A stretch of 64,000 bases of DNA from Indioceanicola profundi. Lineage in GTDB: Bacteria; Pseudomonadota; Alphaproteobacteria; Azospirillales; Azospirillaceae. A program made the translations under genes and the position numbers. The notes beneath the pieces were generated by a model. The model worked only from the letters and a program-made list of their open reading frames with translations, had not been told where the DNA came from and did not search any database. Location: assembly GCF_003568845.1 (NCBI RefSeq), contig NZ_CP030129.1:1-64000 (forward strand), written 5' to 3'. Shown here one piece after another: positions 1 to 7,448 of this stretch (its first letter is position 1; each line of letters opens with the position of its first letter).

Positions 1-711
1 TCGTCGCTCTGCACGGAGAGGAAGACAGTCGGCAGGGCATAGTCACCATTGCGCGCGGCCTCTGACGGCATGGCGACGAACAGCGTATTGGTGAAGGCGG
101 TTTCCGCCACGACCTGCAGATAGATGTTCGAAGCGGTGATGGCGTCGCCGGTCAGGAAGGCCTCACCGAACTGCCGCCCGATCGTGGTGGCGTAGCACTT
201 CCCGAATGCCTTTTCCGTGATGTCGAACCCGGCTGGGTCGATGTAATTCTCCATGTACCATTTTTTGAGATTCATCTGGATCGTGGAGTGACGGAACTCA
301 TCCACCATCTGCATGGTGAATCCGGTCCGCAGATCGTCGCCGGGAGCCAGCTGGCCGAGCGTGGCCATTGAGCGGGCGGCGGAGATTTCGGGGAAGGGGA
401 TGATGGCGAGGAACAGCTTCATCCACTCGATCCAGCGCGGCTCGACATTGCGGAACATGTCGCCCCGCAGGGCGGCATCCAGCGCGCCATAGACCCGGTT
501 GTCCTTCTCCTCCTGCATCGGGAAATAGGATCGGAGCACCTGCTTCATCGGGTCGCGCGGTGCCTTGGTGATCTTGTAGTCCGTGGGGAAGCTCATGGCT
601 TCCTGCACGTAAGAGGGGGTCCAGCCCAGATCGGCCACACGGCGGGCGGCTTCACCGATGCCGATACCTTTCTGACTGGTGATTTTGTTGAGCGTCAATC
701 CATCGGGCATT
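1..711 (-). CDS. Soluble diiron monooxygenase hydroxylase large subunit (propane/phenol 2-monooxygenase type), 3' part outside window
   Basis: The first 237 codons are visible; the gene continues past position 1. The start at 711 follows a GGGAGAG ribosome site. No signal peptide is seen, as expected for a cytoplasmic hydroxylase. The block YFPMQEEKDNRVYGALDAAL, a first diiron motif DEFRH and the run AETAFTNTLFVAMPSEAA match, from memory, the PrmA/MimA-type alpha subunits that use O2 to hydroxylate propane, other short alkanes, ketones or phenol. The second DExRH motif is expected just beyond the edge (the visible part ends in SVQSDE). The gene is divergent from the cytochrome c/GMC operon and has its own sigma-54 promoter. 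Substrate cannot be decided from this fragment; reductase, small subunit, coupling protein and regulator probably lie to the left. Confidence 0.93.
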
Positions 712-833
712 TCGTCTCTCCCTGGTCGGTGACTTCGATGATGTGCGCGACGGCGTAGCATCCAACTCTGCTGCCCTCGGGCCGGCTATACTGGTTGGAG
801 TGCCGTCGGGTCGCCTTGAACCAGGCAGTCTTC

Positions 834-850
834 AGCAAGGGGCGTGCCAA
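834..850 (-). promoter_or_regulatory. Sigma-54 promoter for the diiron monooxygenase operon
   Basis: On the minus strand the sequence reads TTGGCACG-CCCC-TTGCT, with GG and GC separated by exactly 10 bases. This matches the RpoN consensus TGGCACG-N4-TTGCW without mismatch. It lies about 123 bases upstream of the start at 711, so transcription would begin near 822. Genes of this monooxygenase group are commonly driven by RpoN with an NtrC-type activator, which supports the call. Confidence 0.88.
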
Positions 851-899
851 ATACTGCGGCCGTTGACTTTTCACCGATTGTAAGACGGCAAGTCCGTGA

Positions 900-953
900 C
901 CTGTCCCATTGCGGGACGCTGTGTTTCACCGGCCTGTCGCAAATTGGCACAGG
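900..953. promoter_or_regulatory. Candidate enhancer (activator binding) sites shared by two divergent sigma-54 promoters
   Basis: There are two related imperfect palindromes beginning CCTGTC, at 900 and 933, 33 bases (about three helical turns) apart. The first contains GTCCC-ATTGC-GGGAC (903-917); the second is CCTGT-N11-ACAGG (933-953). They lie 50-103 bases upstream of the minus-strand promoter and 104-157 bases upstream of the plus-strand promoter, in the usual range for bacterial enhancer-binding proteins. The activator itself is not in the window. The sites are seen; their function is inferred. Confidence 0.5.
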
Positions 954-1056
954 AGCCATGGCCGATGCAGGCCGCCCCCCATCACAGCTTGGCATTACCT
1001 GCGTTAAGGGCATGTCCGGAAGGGAGTTATAGGCATCCCGCGCACTCCACTTCGAA

Positions 1057-1073
1057 CTGGCACGTCTATTGCT
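1057..1073 (+). promoter_or_regulatory. Sigma-54 promoter for the cytochrome c / VOC / GMC operon
   Basis: The plus strand reads TGGCACG-TCTA-TTGCT with the GG-N10-GC spacing, an exact RpoN consensus match. The predicted start of transcription is near 1084, 34 bases before the cytochrome c start codon at 1118. Confidence 0.88.
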
Positions 1074-1117
1074 GAGAGACCCCATACCTGTGCAATGCCA
1101 CGAGGAACGGTTCTGAG

Positions 1118-1513
1118 ATGACACGCATAGCGCCCGTGTGGAGCTTATTACGCAGCAGCGCGACGATTTCTTTCTGCCTCATCCTTTTGGCCGGACCAGT
1201 CAAAGCGGATCAGACAGGAGAGGAAACGTTTCAGCAGCAATGCGGGGCCTGCCACAGCTTGGACAAGCAGGATGGTCCCCGCGCCGGCCCGCCGCTTCAC
1301 GATCTATTTGGGCGCAAGGCTGGATCGGTTTCCGGTTTTGAATATTCGGATGCCTTGAAGCAGGCGGGTTTCGCTTGGGATGCGGCGCATCTGGATAAGT
1401 GGCTGGCAGACTCGAACGAATTCCTGCCCGGAAGTTACATGAACTATAGGCAGGAAGACGCTGACGTTCGAAAAGGCATCATCGAATACCTGCGCCAGAG
1501 CGCAAAGAAATAG
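1118..1513 (+). CDS. Periplasmic class I cytochrome c (131 aa)
   Basis: This is a small c-type cytochrome with an N-terminal signal peptide (hydrophobic stretch about residues 13-27, cleavage near VKA-D). One haem site, CGACH, lies at residues 42-46, and the likely axial methionine is in GSYMNY near residue 109. GAGGAAC precedes the start. It is the first gene of the operon with the VOC protein, the gluconate-dehydrogenase-type small subunit and the GMC flavoprotein. Its likely role is to accept electrons from that dehydrogenase and pass them to the respiratory chain. The class is secure; the specific partner is inferred from gene order. Confidence 0.92.
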   Translation: MTRIAPVWSLLRSSATISFCLILLAGPVKADQTGEETFQQQCGACHSLDKQDGPRAGPPLHDLFGRKAGSVSGFEYSDALKQAGFAWDAAHLDKWLADSNEFLPGSYMNYRQEDADVRKGIIEYLRQSAKK

Positions 1514-1526
1514 TAGGGGGAGCGTT

Positions 1527-1922
1527 ATGGCAAAGATTATTCACAGCATGGTCCGAGTGATGAATGAGCAGAAGTCGTTGGATTTCTACCAGAATGCGTT
1601 CGGGCTGGAGATTGCAGACCGCTTTCAGTTTGACGATTTCACACTCGTCTATCTGCGCAACAGCGAAAATGACTTTGAAGTCGAGTTGACCATAAATCAT
1701 GGCCGTGTAGAGCCTTATGTCCATGGCGATGGCTATGGACACATCGCCGTGGCGGTCGAGGATCTGGATGCGGAGCATGCCCGGATGACGAGCCATGGGT
1801 TCGATGTGACGCCTGTGAAGGAGTTCCTCCGCGATGGCGTCCTGCTGGCCCGCTTTTTCTTCGTCAAGGACCCGGACGGCTACAAGACCGAAGTACTGCA
1901 GCGGCACGGCCGATATCGCTGA
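1527..1922 (+). CDS. VOC-superfamily (glyoxalase I-like) protein, 131 aa
   Basis: This is one compact VOC domain. It has a glyoxalase-like N-terminus (HSMVRV, SLDFYQNAFGLE), a central GHIAVAVEDLD and a C-terminal DPDGYKTEVLQ. The candidate metal ligands, His6, a glutamate in the ELTIN strand, the His of GHIAVAV and the Glu of KTEVLQ, are all present, so a metal-dependent lyase, isomerase or dioxygenase is possible. It starts 13 bases after the cytochrome c stop, behind AGGGGGAG. It resembles lactoylglutathione lyases. Being in an alcohol/ketone oxidation operon, it may detoxify an alpha-oxoaldehyde such as methylglyoxal formed from C3 intermediates; that substrate is inference. Confidence 0.85.
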   Translation: MAKIIHSMVRVMNEQKSLDFYQNAFGLEIADRFQFDDFTLVYLRNSENDFEVELTINHGRVEPYVHGDGYGHIAVAVEDLDAEHARMTSHGFDVTPVKEFLRDGVLLARFFFVKDPDGYKTEVLQRHGRYR

Positions 1923-1977
1923 CGGCTGCGCGGAAATCACAACAACAACGACGTTCAGGGAAGAGGAGACGCAAAAG

Positions 1978-2511
1978 ATGCGCACCCCAGACAATAGCCT
2001 CCGGCTGAGCCGGCGCGGGTTCCTGCAAAGCTCGGCTGCCAGCACGGTTGCCGTCGGCGCGATATCCACTCTGGTCCAGGGACCGGCGTGGGCTGCGGAA
2101 CTCAAGTCGGTGGCACCGGATGCAGCGCCGACGCTGCTGAGGATGGTCCGGGATATGTATCCGCACGACCGGTTGGCCGACTCCTTCTATGTGAAAGCGC
2201 TGGCCACCATCGATGTCGGTGACGATACCCAACCGCGCATTCTGGATGAGGGTGCGGAGGCACTGAACGCCGCTGCGCGCAAGCTCTATGGAAAACCCTA
2301 TGTGGCCATAAAGGAAGAAGCGGATCGCGTCGCCGCACTGAAGTCGATCGAGGCAACTCCGTTCTTCCAGAAGGTGCGATCCGACATGGTCACTGCGCTC
2401 TACAACCAGCCCGAGGTGTGGACGAAGCTTGGGTACGAAGGACCGTCGGCTCACAAGGGCGGGTACCTGCACCGGGGCTTCAATGACATCGACTGGCTGG
2501 ACGAGATCTAA
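1978..2511 (+). CDS. Tat-exported gluconate 2-dehydrogenase subunit 3 family protein (177 aa)
   Basis: The start at 1978 follows GGGAAGAGGAG; an upstream in-frame extension overlaps the VOC gene and is unlikely. The N-terminus carries a twin-arginine signal (SRRGFLQ near residue 11, then a hydrophobic stretch ending GPAWA-A). The mature part matches the small subunit (subunit 3) of membrane-bound gluconate/sorbitol/glucose dehydrogenases, with conserved MYPHDRLADSFY and GYLHRGFNDIDWL segments. In that family this subunit is needed for folding and Tat export of the GMC flavoprotein subunit, encoded 22 bases downstream here. With the cytochrome c it makes a three-part periplasmic dehydrogenase. 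Confidence 0.9.
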   Translation: MRTPDNSLRLSRRGFLQSSAASTVAVGAISTLVQGPAWAAELKSVAPDAAPTLLRMVRDMYPHDRLADSFYVKALATIDVGDDTQPRILDEGAEALNAAARKLYGKPYVAIKEEADRVAALKSIEATPFFQKVRSDMVTALYNQPEVWTKLGYEGPSAHKGGYLHRGFNDIDWLDEI

Positions 2512-2533
2512 GCGCGCAAGGGGAGGAACGACC

Positions 2534-4105
2534 ATGGCTACCAAATTTGACCTGAACGACGACAGTGTTGTCGTTGTCATCGGCTCCGGGGCAGGGGGCG
2601 GCACCCTGTCCAACGAATTGGCGCAGAAGGGCATCAAGGTGGTCTGCCTGGAGGCAGGCGCACGCCATGAAATCCAGGACTTCGTCAATGACGAGTGGGA
2701 GATGTTCAGCAAGATCTCTTGGCTCGACAAGCGAACGACGTCCGGCAGCTGGGGCGTTGCGAAGGACTTTCCGACACTTCCGGCCTGGATCGTCAAGGGC
2801 GTGGGGGGCACGACCGTCCATTGGGCCGGCGCTTCTCTGCGCTTCCAGGCGCACGAATTCAAGGCGCTGTCCTCCTATGGCGCCGTCAAAGGGGCTAATC
2901 TGCTGGACTGGCCGATCACCCTGGAGGACATCGAGCCTTACTATGCCAAGGCCGAAGACAAGATGGGCACCACTGGCACAAATGGCATTCCACGGCTTCC
3001 GGGAAACAATAATTATAAAGTGTTTGCTGCCGGCGCCAGAAAAGTGGGATACACCGACGTCCATACCGGGAACATGTCGATCAATCCGAAGCCGCGCGAC
3101 GGACGCGGAGGCTGTCAGCAGCTTGGATTCTGCTTCCAGGGCTGCAAGACCGGGGCGAAGTGGTCGACGCTTTATACAGAGATCCCCAAGGGGGAGCGTA
3201 CCGGAAACCTAGAGGTGCGGCCCAAATCCCAGGTACTGCGGATCGAGCATGACGCGGACGGGAAGGTCAATGCCGTCGTCTATGCCGACCAGGACGGTAT
3301 CCTGCAACGGCAGAAAGCGCGCATTGTCGCGGTGGCCGGCAACTCCATCGAAAGCCCGCGCCTGCTCCTGAACTCCGCATCCTCCCTGTTCAAGGATGGT
3401 CTTGCCAACGGGTCTGGGCAGGTTGGACGCAACTACATGCGGCACATGACCGGTTCGGTTTACGGGGTCTTCGAGAAGCCTGTCTACATGTACCGAGGAA
3501 CCACCATGGCCGGCATTATCAAGGATGAGGCCCGACATGACCCCGCGCGCGGCTTCGTCGGGGGCTATGAGATGGAGACGATCTCCCTGGGCGTTCCCTT
3601 CACCGCCGCCTTCCTAGCGCCGGGAGCCTGGGGCCGAGATTTCACCTCGGTCCTGGACCATTATGACCGGATGGCGGGCATGTGGCTGGTGGGAGAGGAC
3701 ATGCCGCAGGAAGCTAACCGCGTCACCTTGCACGCAACGGATAAGGATGAGTACGGGTTGCCCATCCCCAATGTGCATTATGACGATCACCCGAATGACA
3801 AAGCCATGCGCGATCACGCGTTCAAGCAGGGCAAGGCCATTTACGAAGCGGTCGGGGCAACACGGACCGTGCTTACGCCTCCATATCCGTCGACCCACAA
3901 TCTCGGGACCAACCGGATGAGTGCCAAACCCGCGGATGGCGTGGTGAACAAGTGGGGCCAAGCGCATGAAGTGAAGAATCTCTTCATTTCGGACGGAAGC
4001 CAGTTCACGACGAGTGCTGCAGAAAACCCGACGCTGACCATCGTCGCGCTTGCGATCCGACAGGCGGACTACATCGCTGACCAGATGTCACAGCGGGAGA
4101 TTTGA
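2534..4105 (+). CDS. GMC-family FAD-dependent alcohol/polyol dehydrogenase, catalytic subunit (523 aa)
   Basis: The start at 2534 follows GGGAGGA. The N-terminal dinucleotide-binding fold reads VVVIGSGAGGGTLSNELA (residues about 13-30). The C-terminal GMC active-site region has HNLGTNRM with the catalytic histidine and the flavin-contacting NPTLTIVALAIR. A cysteine cluster near residue 195 (GCQQLGFCFQGC) is like the [3Fe-4S] region of membrane-bound FAD-dependent glucose/gluconate dehydrogenases. It has no signal of its own and probably travels with the Tat-tagged small subunit. Given the divergent monooxygenase, a secondary alcohol such as 2-propanol or another hydroxylation product is a reasonable substrate, but this is inference. 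A strong terminator follows. Confidence 0.9.
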   Translation: MATKFDLNDDSVVVVIGSGAGGGTLSNELAQKGIKVVCLEAGARHEIQDFVNDEWEMFSKISWLDKRTTSGSWGVAKDFPTLPAWIVKGVGGTTVHWAGASLRFQAHEFKALSSYGAVKGANLLDWPITLEDIEPYYAKAEDKMGTTGTNGIPRLPGNNNYKVFAAGARKVGYTDVHTGNMSINPKPRDGRGGCQQLGFCFQGCKTGAKWSTLYTEIPKGERTGNLEVRPKSQVLRIEHDADGKVNAVVYADQDGILQRQKARIVAVAGNSIESPRLLLNSASSLFKDGLANGSGQVGRNYMRHMTGSVYGVFEKPVYMYRGTTMAGIIKDEARHDPARGFVGGYEMETISLGVPFTAAFLAPGAWGRDFTSVLDHYDRMAGMWLVGEDMPQEANRVTLHATDKDEYGLPIPNVHYDDHPNDKAMRDHAFKQGKAIYEAVGATRTVLTPPYPSTHNLGTNRMSAKPADGVVNKWGQAHEVKNLFISDGSQFTTSAAENPTLTIVALAIRQADYIADQMSQREI

Positions 4106-4144
4106 CCAACGGAAATCGACACGGTTGCACTTCACCCCAAACTG

Positions 4145-4176
4145 CGGCGGACCTGATCAGGTCCGCCGTTTTTTTT
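4145..4176 (+). terminator. Rho-independent terminator of the GMC operon
   Basis: A perfect 24-base palindrome (CGGCGGACCTGA and its complement, 4145-4168) is followed at once by eight T residues, 40 bases after the GMC stop codon. Confidence 0.95.
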
Positions 4177-4294
4177 CTGCATTACGGATTTTCATAGAGT
4201 TCCAGCTTAACAGTTCCTGTTGGCTGGCGGGAGATGATTGCGCTTATGAGCGAAGTCACGATTGGCATCCATGATGCCCGCCAGCCTTGGAAGG

Positions 4295-5176
4295 TCAGAA
4301 AACTGCCAATATCCGCGCCGTGAGACGCAGCTTCTCACGGAAGCCACCTTCAGACTGGATGTCGGTTGCAGCGGTGCCGAGCAGTTGCAGTGTAGGCGTG
4401 ACGAAGTTGGCGTAGGTCAGGCGAAGTTGATCCTGGTCGGTTTTCTGGCCGGTGAGCACGCCATCCAGGCTCTGTTCGCCTCCCGTGATTTTCGAGTATC
4501 CAAGTGCCAAGTGCGATGCGGGGGTCAACGCGTATCGCAGCCAGCCCTGAAACTGCCAAGACTCATCTTGGGAAAGCTTCTGATCACCGTTGCCAGCATC
4601 ATCATTATCGCCATACCAAGTCGCGTCGGCAATCAAGTCCAGCGTGAAACCTGCTCCCAAAGCTTCGACGTAGCCGATCTGCAGGGCTCCCTTCCAGCGG
4701 TTCTCCCCAAGATTCAGAGCTTTACCTTCCTTGTAGCTGCCGATGGGAATCCAGAGGAAGGGTGTAACTCCCAAGTAGCGTTGCCGGTCAGGTTGATTAA
4801 CGAGCCAAATGATGTTGGCTAGGATCGGATCGGTAAATCCTGACGGTTCGTTCAGGTCGGCGCCAGCAATGCGAGAATTTGCATATTTACCGCCTGGGAT
4901 AAGAATCTGAGGCGCAAATCTGTATCCAGCAACATCTGTATAGTGGATAAATCGGGCAATGCCGACATGCGAGTCCAGCCTGGTTCCAGCTTCAACGGCA
5001 GCCTCACCCTCAAGCTGGAACTCGTCGCGTGTGGCAAACTGATAATACGCGAGCGCCAGATTGGTCCCATCGGGCGCCGGAACATAATCGCCGGCGTCAA
5101 TGTCAATGGCGTGAGCCGACGACGCGAAGAATACAGCAGCCGACGCTAGGTAGCCGAGTACGCTCTGCTTTACCAT
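4295..5176 (-). CDS. SphA / 'MetA-pathway of phenol degradation' family outer-membrane channel (293 aa)
   Basis: The start at 5176 (MVKQSVLGYLAS) follows GGGAGG with good spacing; a longer reading lacks a ribosome site. A signal peptide ends near SSAHA. The mature part has alternating amphipathic strands typical of a beta-barrel, and family features such as the early YVPAPDGTNLALAYYQF segment, the central YLGVTPFLWIPIGSY segment and a C-terminus ending in phenylalanine. Members are found beside phenol, aromatic and hydrocarbon oxidation genes and are thought to carry hydrophobic substrates across the outer membrane. It converges on the GMC operon and has a sigma-54-like promoter upstream, so it probably belongs to the same regulon. 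Confidence 0.82.
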   Translation of the reverse strand: MVKQSVLGYLASAAVFFASSAHAIDIDAGDYVPAPDGTNLALAYYQFATRDEFQLEGEAAVEAGTRLDSHVGIARFIHYTDVAGYRFAPQILIPGGKYANSRIAGADLNEPSGFTDPILANIIWLVNQPDRQRYLGVTPFLWIPIGSYKEGKALNLGENRWKGALQIGYVEALGAGFTLDLIADATWYGDNDDAGNGDQKLSQDESWQFQGWLRYALTPASHLALGYSKITGGEQSLDGVLTGQKTDQDQLRLTYANFVTPTLQLLGTAATDIQSEGGFREKLRLTARILAVF

Positions 5177-5362
5177 ATGGCATCCTCCCAATTTTTTCCG
5201 GTGTTTCAGCGGTAGGTTTCTGCCCAGGCCCAGAGACATGCCTCCATGTGACACAGAGTGATATCTCTAAGGGGTCGTAGAGGAGCGGAAGTGAGCAAGG
5301 ATTTCGTCTGCATCCTGCTATTGTTATTAAGGGCCGCCTCTACCGGGTCGCATAGTTCACCC

Positions 5363-5378
5363 TGCAAAGAATGCGCCA
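5363..5378 (-). promoter_or_regulatory. Sigma-54-like promoter upstream of the outer-membrane channel gene
   Basis: The minus strand reads TGGCGCA-TTC-TTTGCA, with GG and GC 10 bases apart. It differs from consensus at two positions of the -24 box and matches the -12 box. It is about 187 bases upstream of the start at 5176. About 105-126 bases further upstream, TCCTGT-T-ACAGGA (5483-5495) and GCGGGAC (5498-5504) resemble the CCTGT/GCGGGAC elements between the divergent operons. Confidence 0.65.
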
Positions 5379-5666
5379 CCCCGCCGGAATTCTTCTGCAA
5401 CTACATATAACTGGCGTTTTTGGCGCTATCAGGAGGCCTGCTTTCCTCATTGTGCGCCTCGGTGGCGCGCCACAGTGTGCCATCCTGTTACAGGACCGCG
5501 GGACATGTGCCAAAATCGGTCAGTGCCGAGTACGCAGCTGGCCAGCACCGCGGGTGGCTTCGGCCGGTGTAATCGCTTCAGGTGCTCGGGGTGAGCCTTG
5601 TCGTGGGCGATCGGATTCTGGGGGTATTTCACGCCATCCCGGGTAAATGCGACGGTCTACTTCTCT

Positions 5667-5858
5667 GGCGTTGTCAACTTGCCGACGGGGTGACGCGTTG
5701 TGGGCCAAAAGGCCGTCGGTTGCATCCTGGTTCAGCCTACCTGGGCCATGCCGGCGGCCTCGCGCCACGTGATGAAGGCGGGAACTGTTGGGCATATCGG
5801 GCTGACTTGAACCGCTTCATGTGCCGCTCGCGCCGTTGCGTCGGTTGGTGCGAGACCG
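5667..5858 (-). pseudogene. IS6-family transposase remnant (C-terminal fragment with IS end)
   Basis: The minus strand encodes SHQPTQRRERHMKRFKSARYAQQF, the conserved C-terminal segment of IS6-family transposases, then degenerates. At 5667-5684 the sequence GGCGTTGTCAACTTGCCG nearly equals the end of the second IS6 copy (15539-15556), so this marks the element terminus. The N-terminal and catalytic parts are missing. It abuts an IS5-type fragment. It lies in the same orientation as the copy at 15.5-16.3 kb, about 10 kb away. Confidence 0.75.
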
Positions 5859-5939
5859 GCATCATCAAGTTGAAGGCGGTGCAGGGAGCAGAAATCGCTC
5901 TGCCGCCCAGAGGCTTATGCAGCCAGTCGGCTACCGCTC

Positions 5940-6382
5940 GGGACCACGCTCGAACCCAGTGCATGGGGCGCTCGCGAGGCGGACTGACGACCAAGATCCA
6001 CGCGCGCGTCGACGCCAATGGACTGCCGGTGGCGCTAAAACTCACTGAGGGCTAGGCCCCCGACGGCGTCAGCGCCGCCGATATGCTGGAGGGGCTGGGC
6101 GACGGTCAAACCCTGCTCGCCGACCGAACCTACGACAGCGATTGTCTCCGCCAGAGCCTCAGTGACCGCGGCGCCGTCGCCAACGTTAAGCCGATGAAGG
6201 GCCGCAAGCGAACGCTCGCCTTCAGCCCATGGCTCTATCGCCAGCGCAACCTCGATGAGCGCTTCTCAAAGCTCAAACACGATCGCGCCGTCGCTACCCG
6301 ATACGAAAAGCACGCCACAAACTTCCTCGCCGCCGTCAAACTCGCCGCAGCAAGGATCTGGATGCGCTTTATGAGTCGGTGA
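5940..6382 (+). pseudogene. IS5-family (IS427-like) transposase fragment with in-frame stop
   Basis: The frame reads MGRSRGGLTTKIHARVDANG, then LLADRTYDSD, then RNLDERFSKLKHDRAVATRYEKH and RIWMRFMSR, the second half of an IS5-family DDE transposase. A TAG at 6053-6055 interrupts it in the LTEG-(Q) motif where CAG is usual, and the second catalytic region lacks one residue compared with the common ERFFNKLKH form. The N-terminal half is absent. It is inactive. Confidence 0.8.
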
Positions 6383-6383
6383 C

Positions 6384-7091
6384 CTAGGCCTCGTCTTGAG
6401 AATGAGGTACACCTAAGTCAACATGAACAGCCCTACTGGGCAAAGTGGCCGCAGTTCGTGGCCAGCGAGCTGCCAGAAAGCGGCCCTTATTCAACTTCGC
6501 GATATTAACGCCGTTCGACTGATTTCCGCCCAATACGTAGAAGTGCGTTGTACTCTCCCCATGGTAAAACCCCACATGTCCCTTTCCAGAGGCAATACTA
6601 TCCCGCCAGAAGACAAGAATTGCCCCTCGAACCGGTGTAATCGCTTCACCGAAGCGTTCCCAATTGCGTGCACGTAGCGGAATGGGAGGTAGCTGTTCCT
6701 CGGGTAAAGTTGTCCCGATGCAGTGGGCGGTAAAAAGCCCGCACCAGGGCACGTCATCGTCCGTATAGTCAATGTTCAATTCCAGTGCCATGTGCAACAG
6801 GCGGGGATTGCTGGCAGGTGACGGATCCTCCATCAGACCAACGAGTCGCAGTGCTTCCTCATACCAGACAAGTAGTGGGTGCGCCTCAGGTGCTGTATGG
6901 CGTTCTGATATTCCTGTACGGATCGACAGCTTGCGCAAGGTCAATGGTCCGACGATGCCGTCAGGCACGAGACCCTGAGCGGCCTGAAACGCGCGAACGG
7001 CTAGAATAGTGCGTCGACCCCACACACCGTCCAAGGGGCCAGGGTTGAAGCCAGCAGCCATCAACGCTTGCTGGATTTCTAAAATGGTCAT
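6384..7091 (-). CDS. Peptidoglycan-binding domain + TIGR02594-type (NlpC/P60/CHAP-like) hydrolase, 235 aa
   Basis: Residues about 1-65 form a PG_binding_1 domain (LQ..L...GFNPGPLDGVWGRRT...AFQ..QGL..DG.VG). The rest matches the TIGR02594 family: DDVPWCGLF with the presumed nucleophilic cysteine, RGAILVFWRD, GHVGFYHG with the presumed histidine, and VLGGNQSNGVNIAKL. The fold suggests cleavage of peptidoglycan peptides. The start at 7091 is chosen because GGAG precedes it and the PG domain begins there; an in-frame opening to 7421 has no recognisable content. No signal peptide is seen. It is the last of three same-strand genes (14989 to 6384) and probably acts with the S8 peptidase upstream, which carries the same kind of binding domain. 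Confidence 0.8.
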   Translation of the reverse strand: MTILEIQQALMAAGFNPGPLDGVWGRRTILAVRAFQAAQGLVPDGIVGPLTLRKLSIRTGISERHTAPEAHPLLVWYEEALRLVGLMEDPSPASNPRLLHMALELNIDYTDDDVPWCGLFTAHCIGTTLPEEQLPPIPLRARNWERFGEAITPVRGAILVFWRDSIASGKGHVGFYHGESTTHFYVLGGNQSNGVNIAKLNKGRFLAARWPRTAATLPSRAVHVDLGVPHSQDEA

Positions 7092-7448
7092 GTATCTGGC
7101 TCCTGACTGAGCGGCCAAGTCGATTATGGGTAAGACGCCAAGCAAAGTGCTTCCATCCGGCACGCTCGCCTCCGGAAGCTTTGCAAATGAAGCGAGAACA
7201 GTAGACAGGACGCATGCCCAAAAGCGTTTACGCGAAGTCAGGAGTGGACAATATGGGATATCCTTGGCGCACTGGAGAGGCGCGCAATGTGTTGCTCTGC
7301 TTCCGACTGGAAACTGCTTGGGCAAGACGACCGTGTGTGTTGTCCACTCCATCGAACTATCGCGTCGCCGTGCAGCTCCAGGACAGCTTTCCACTTTCCC
7401 GGAGAAGGCTGCCTGTTTCAAAGTACGTGGATAAAAAATGGCCAGGGG
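7092..7448. other. Spacer between peptidase and hydrolase genes
   Basis: There are 357 bases with no convincing gene or clear terminator. It may hold a separate promoter for the hydrolase. Confidence 0.5.

Noticed and set aside
5498-5513. A second TTGGCAC (minus strand) near the channel gene
   Set aside because: It has GG-N10-GC spacing, but the -12 box is CCCGC rather than TTGC, and it overlaps the putative enhancer; the site at 5363-5378 is better.
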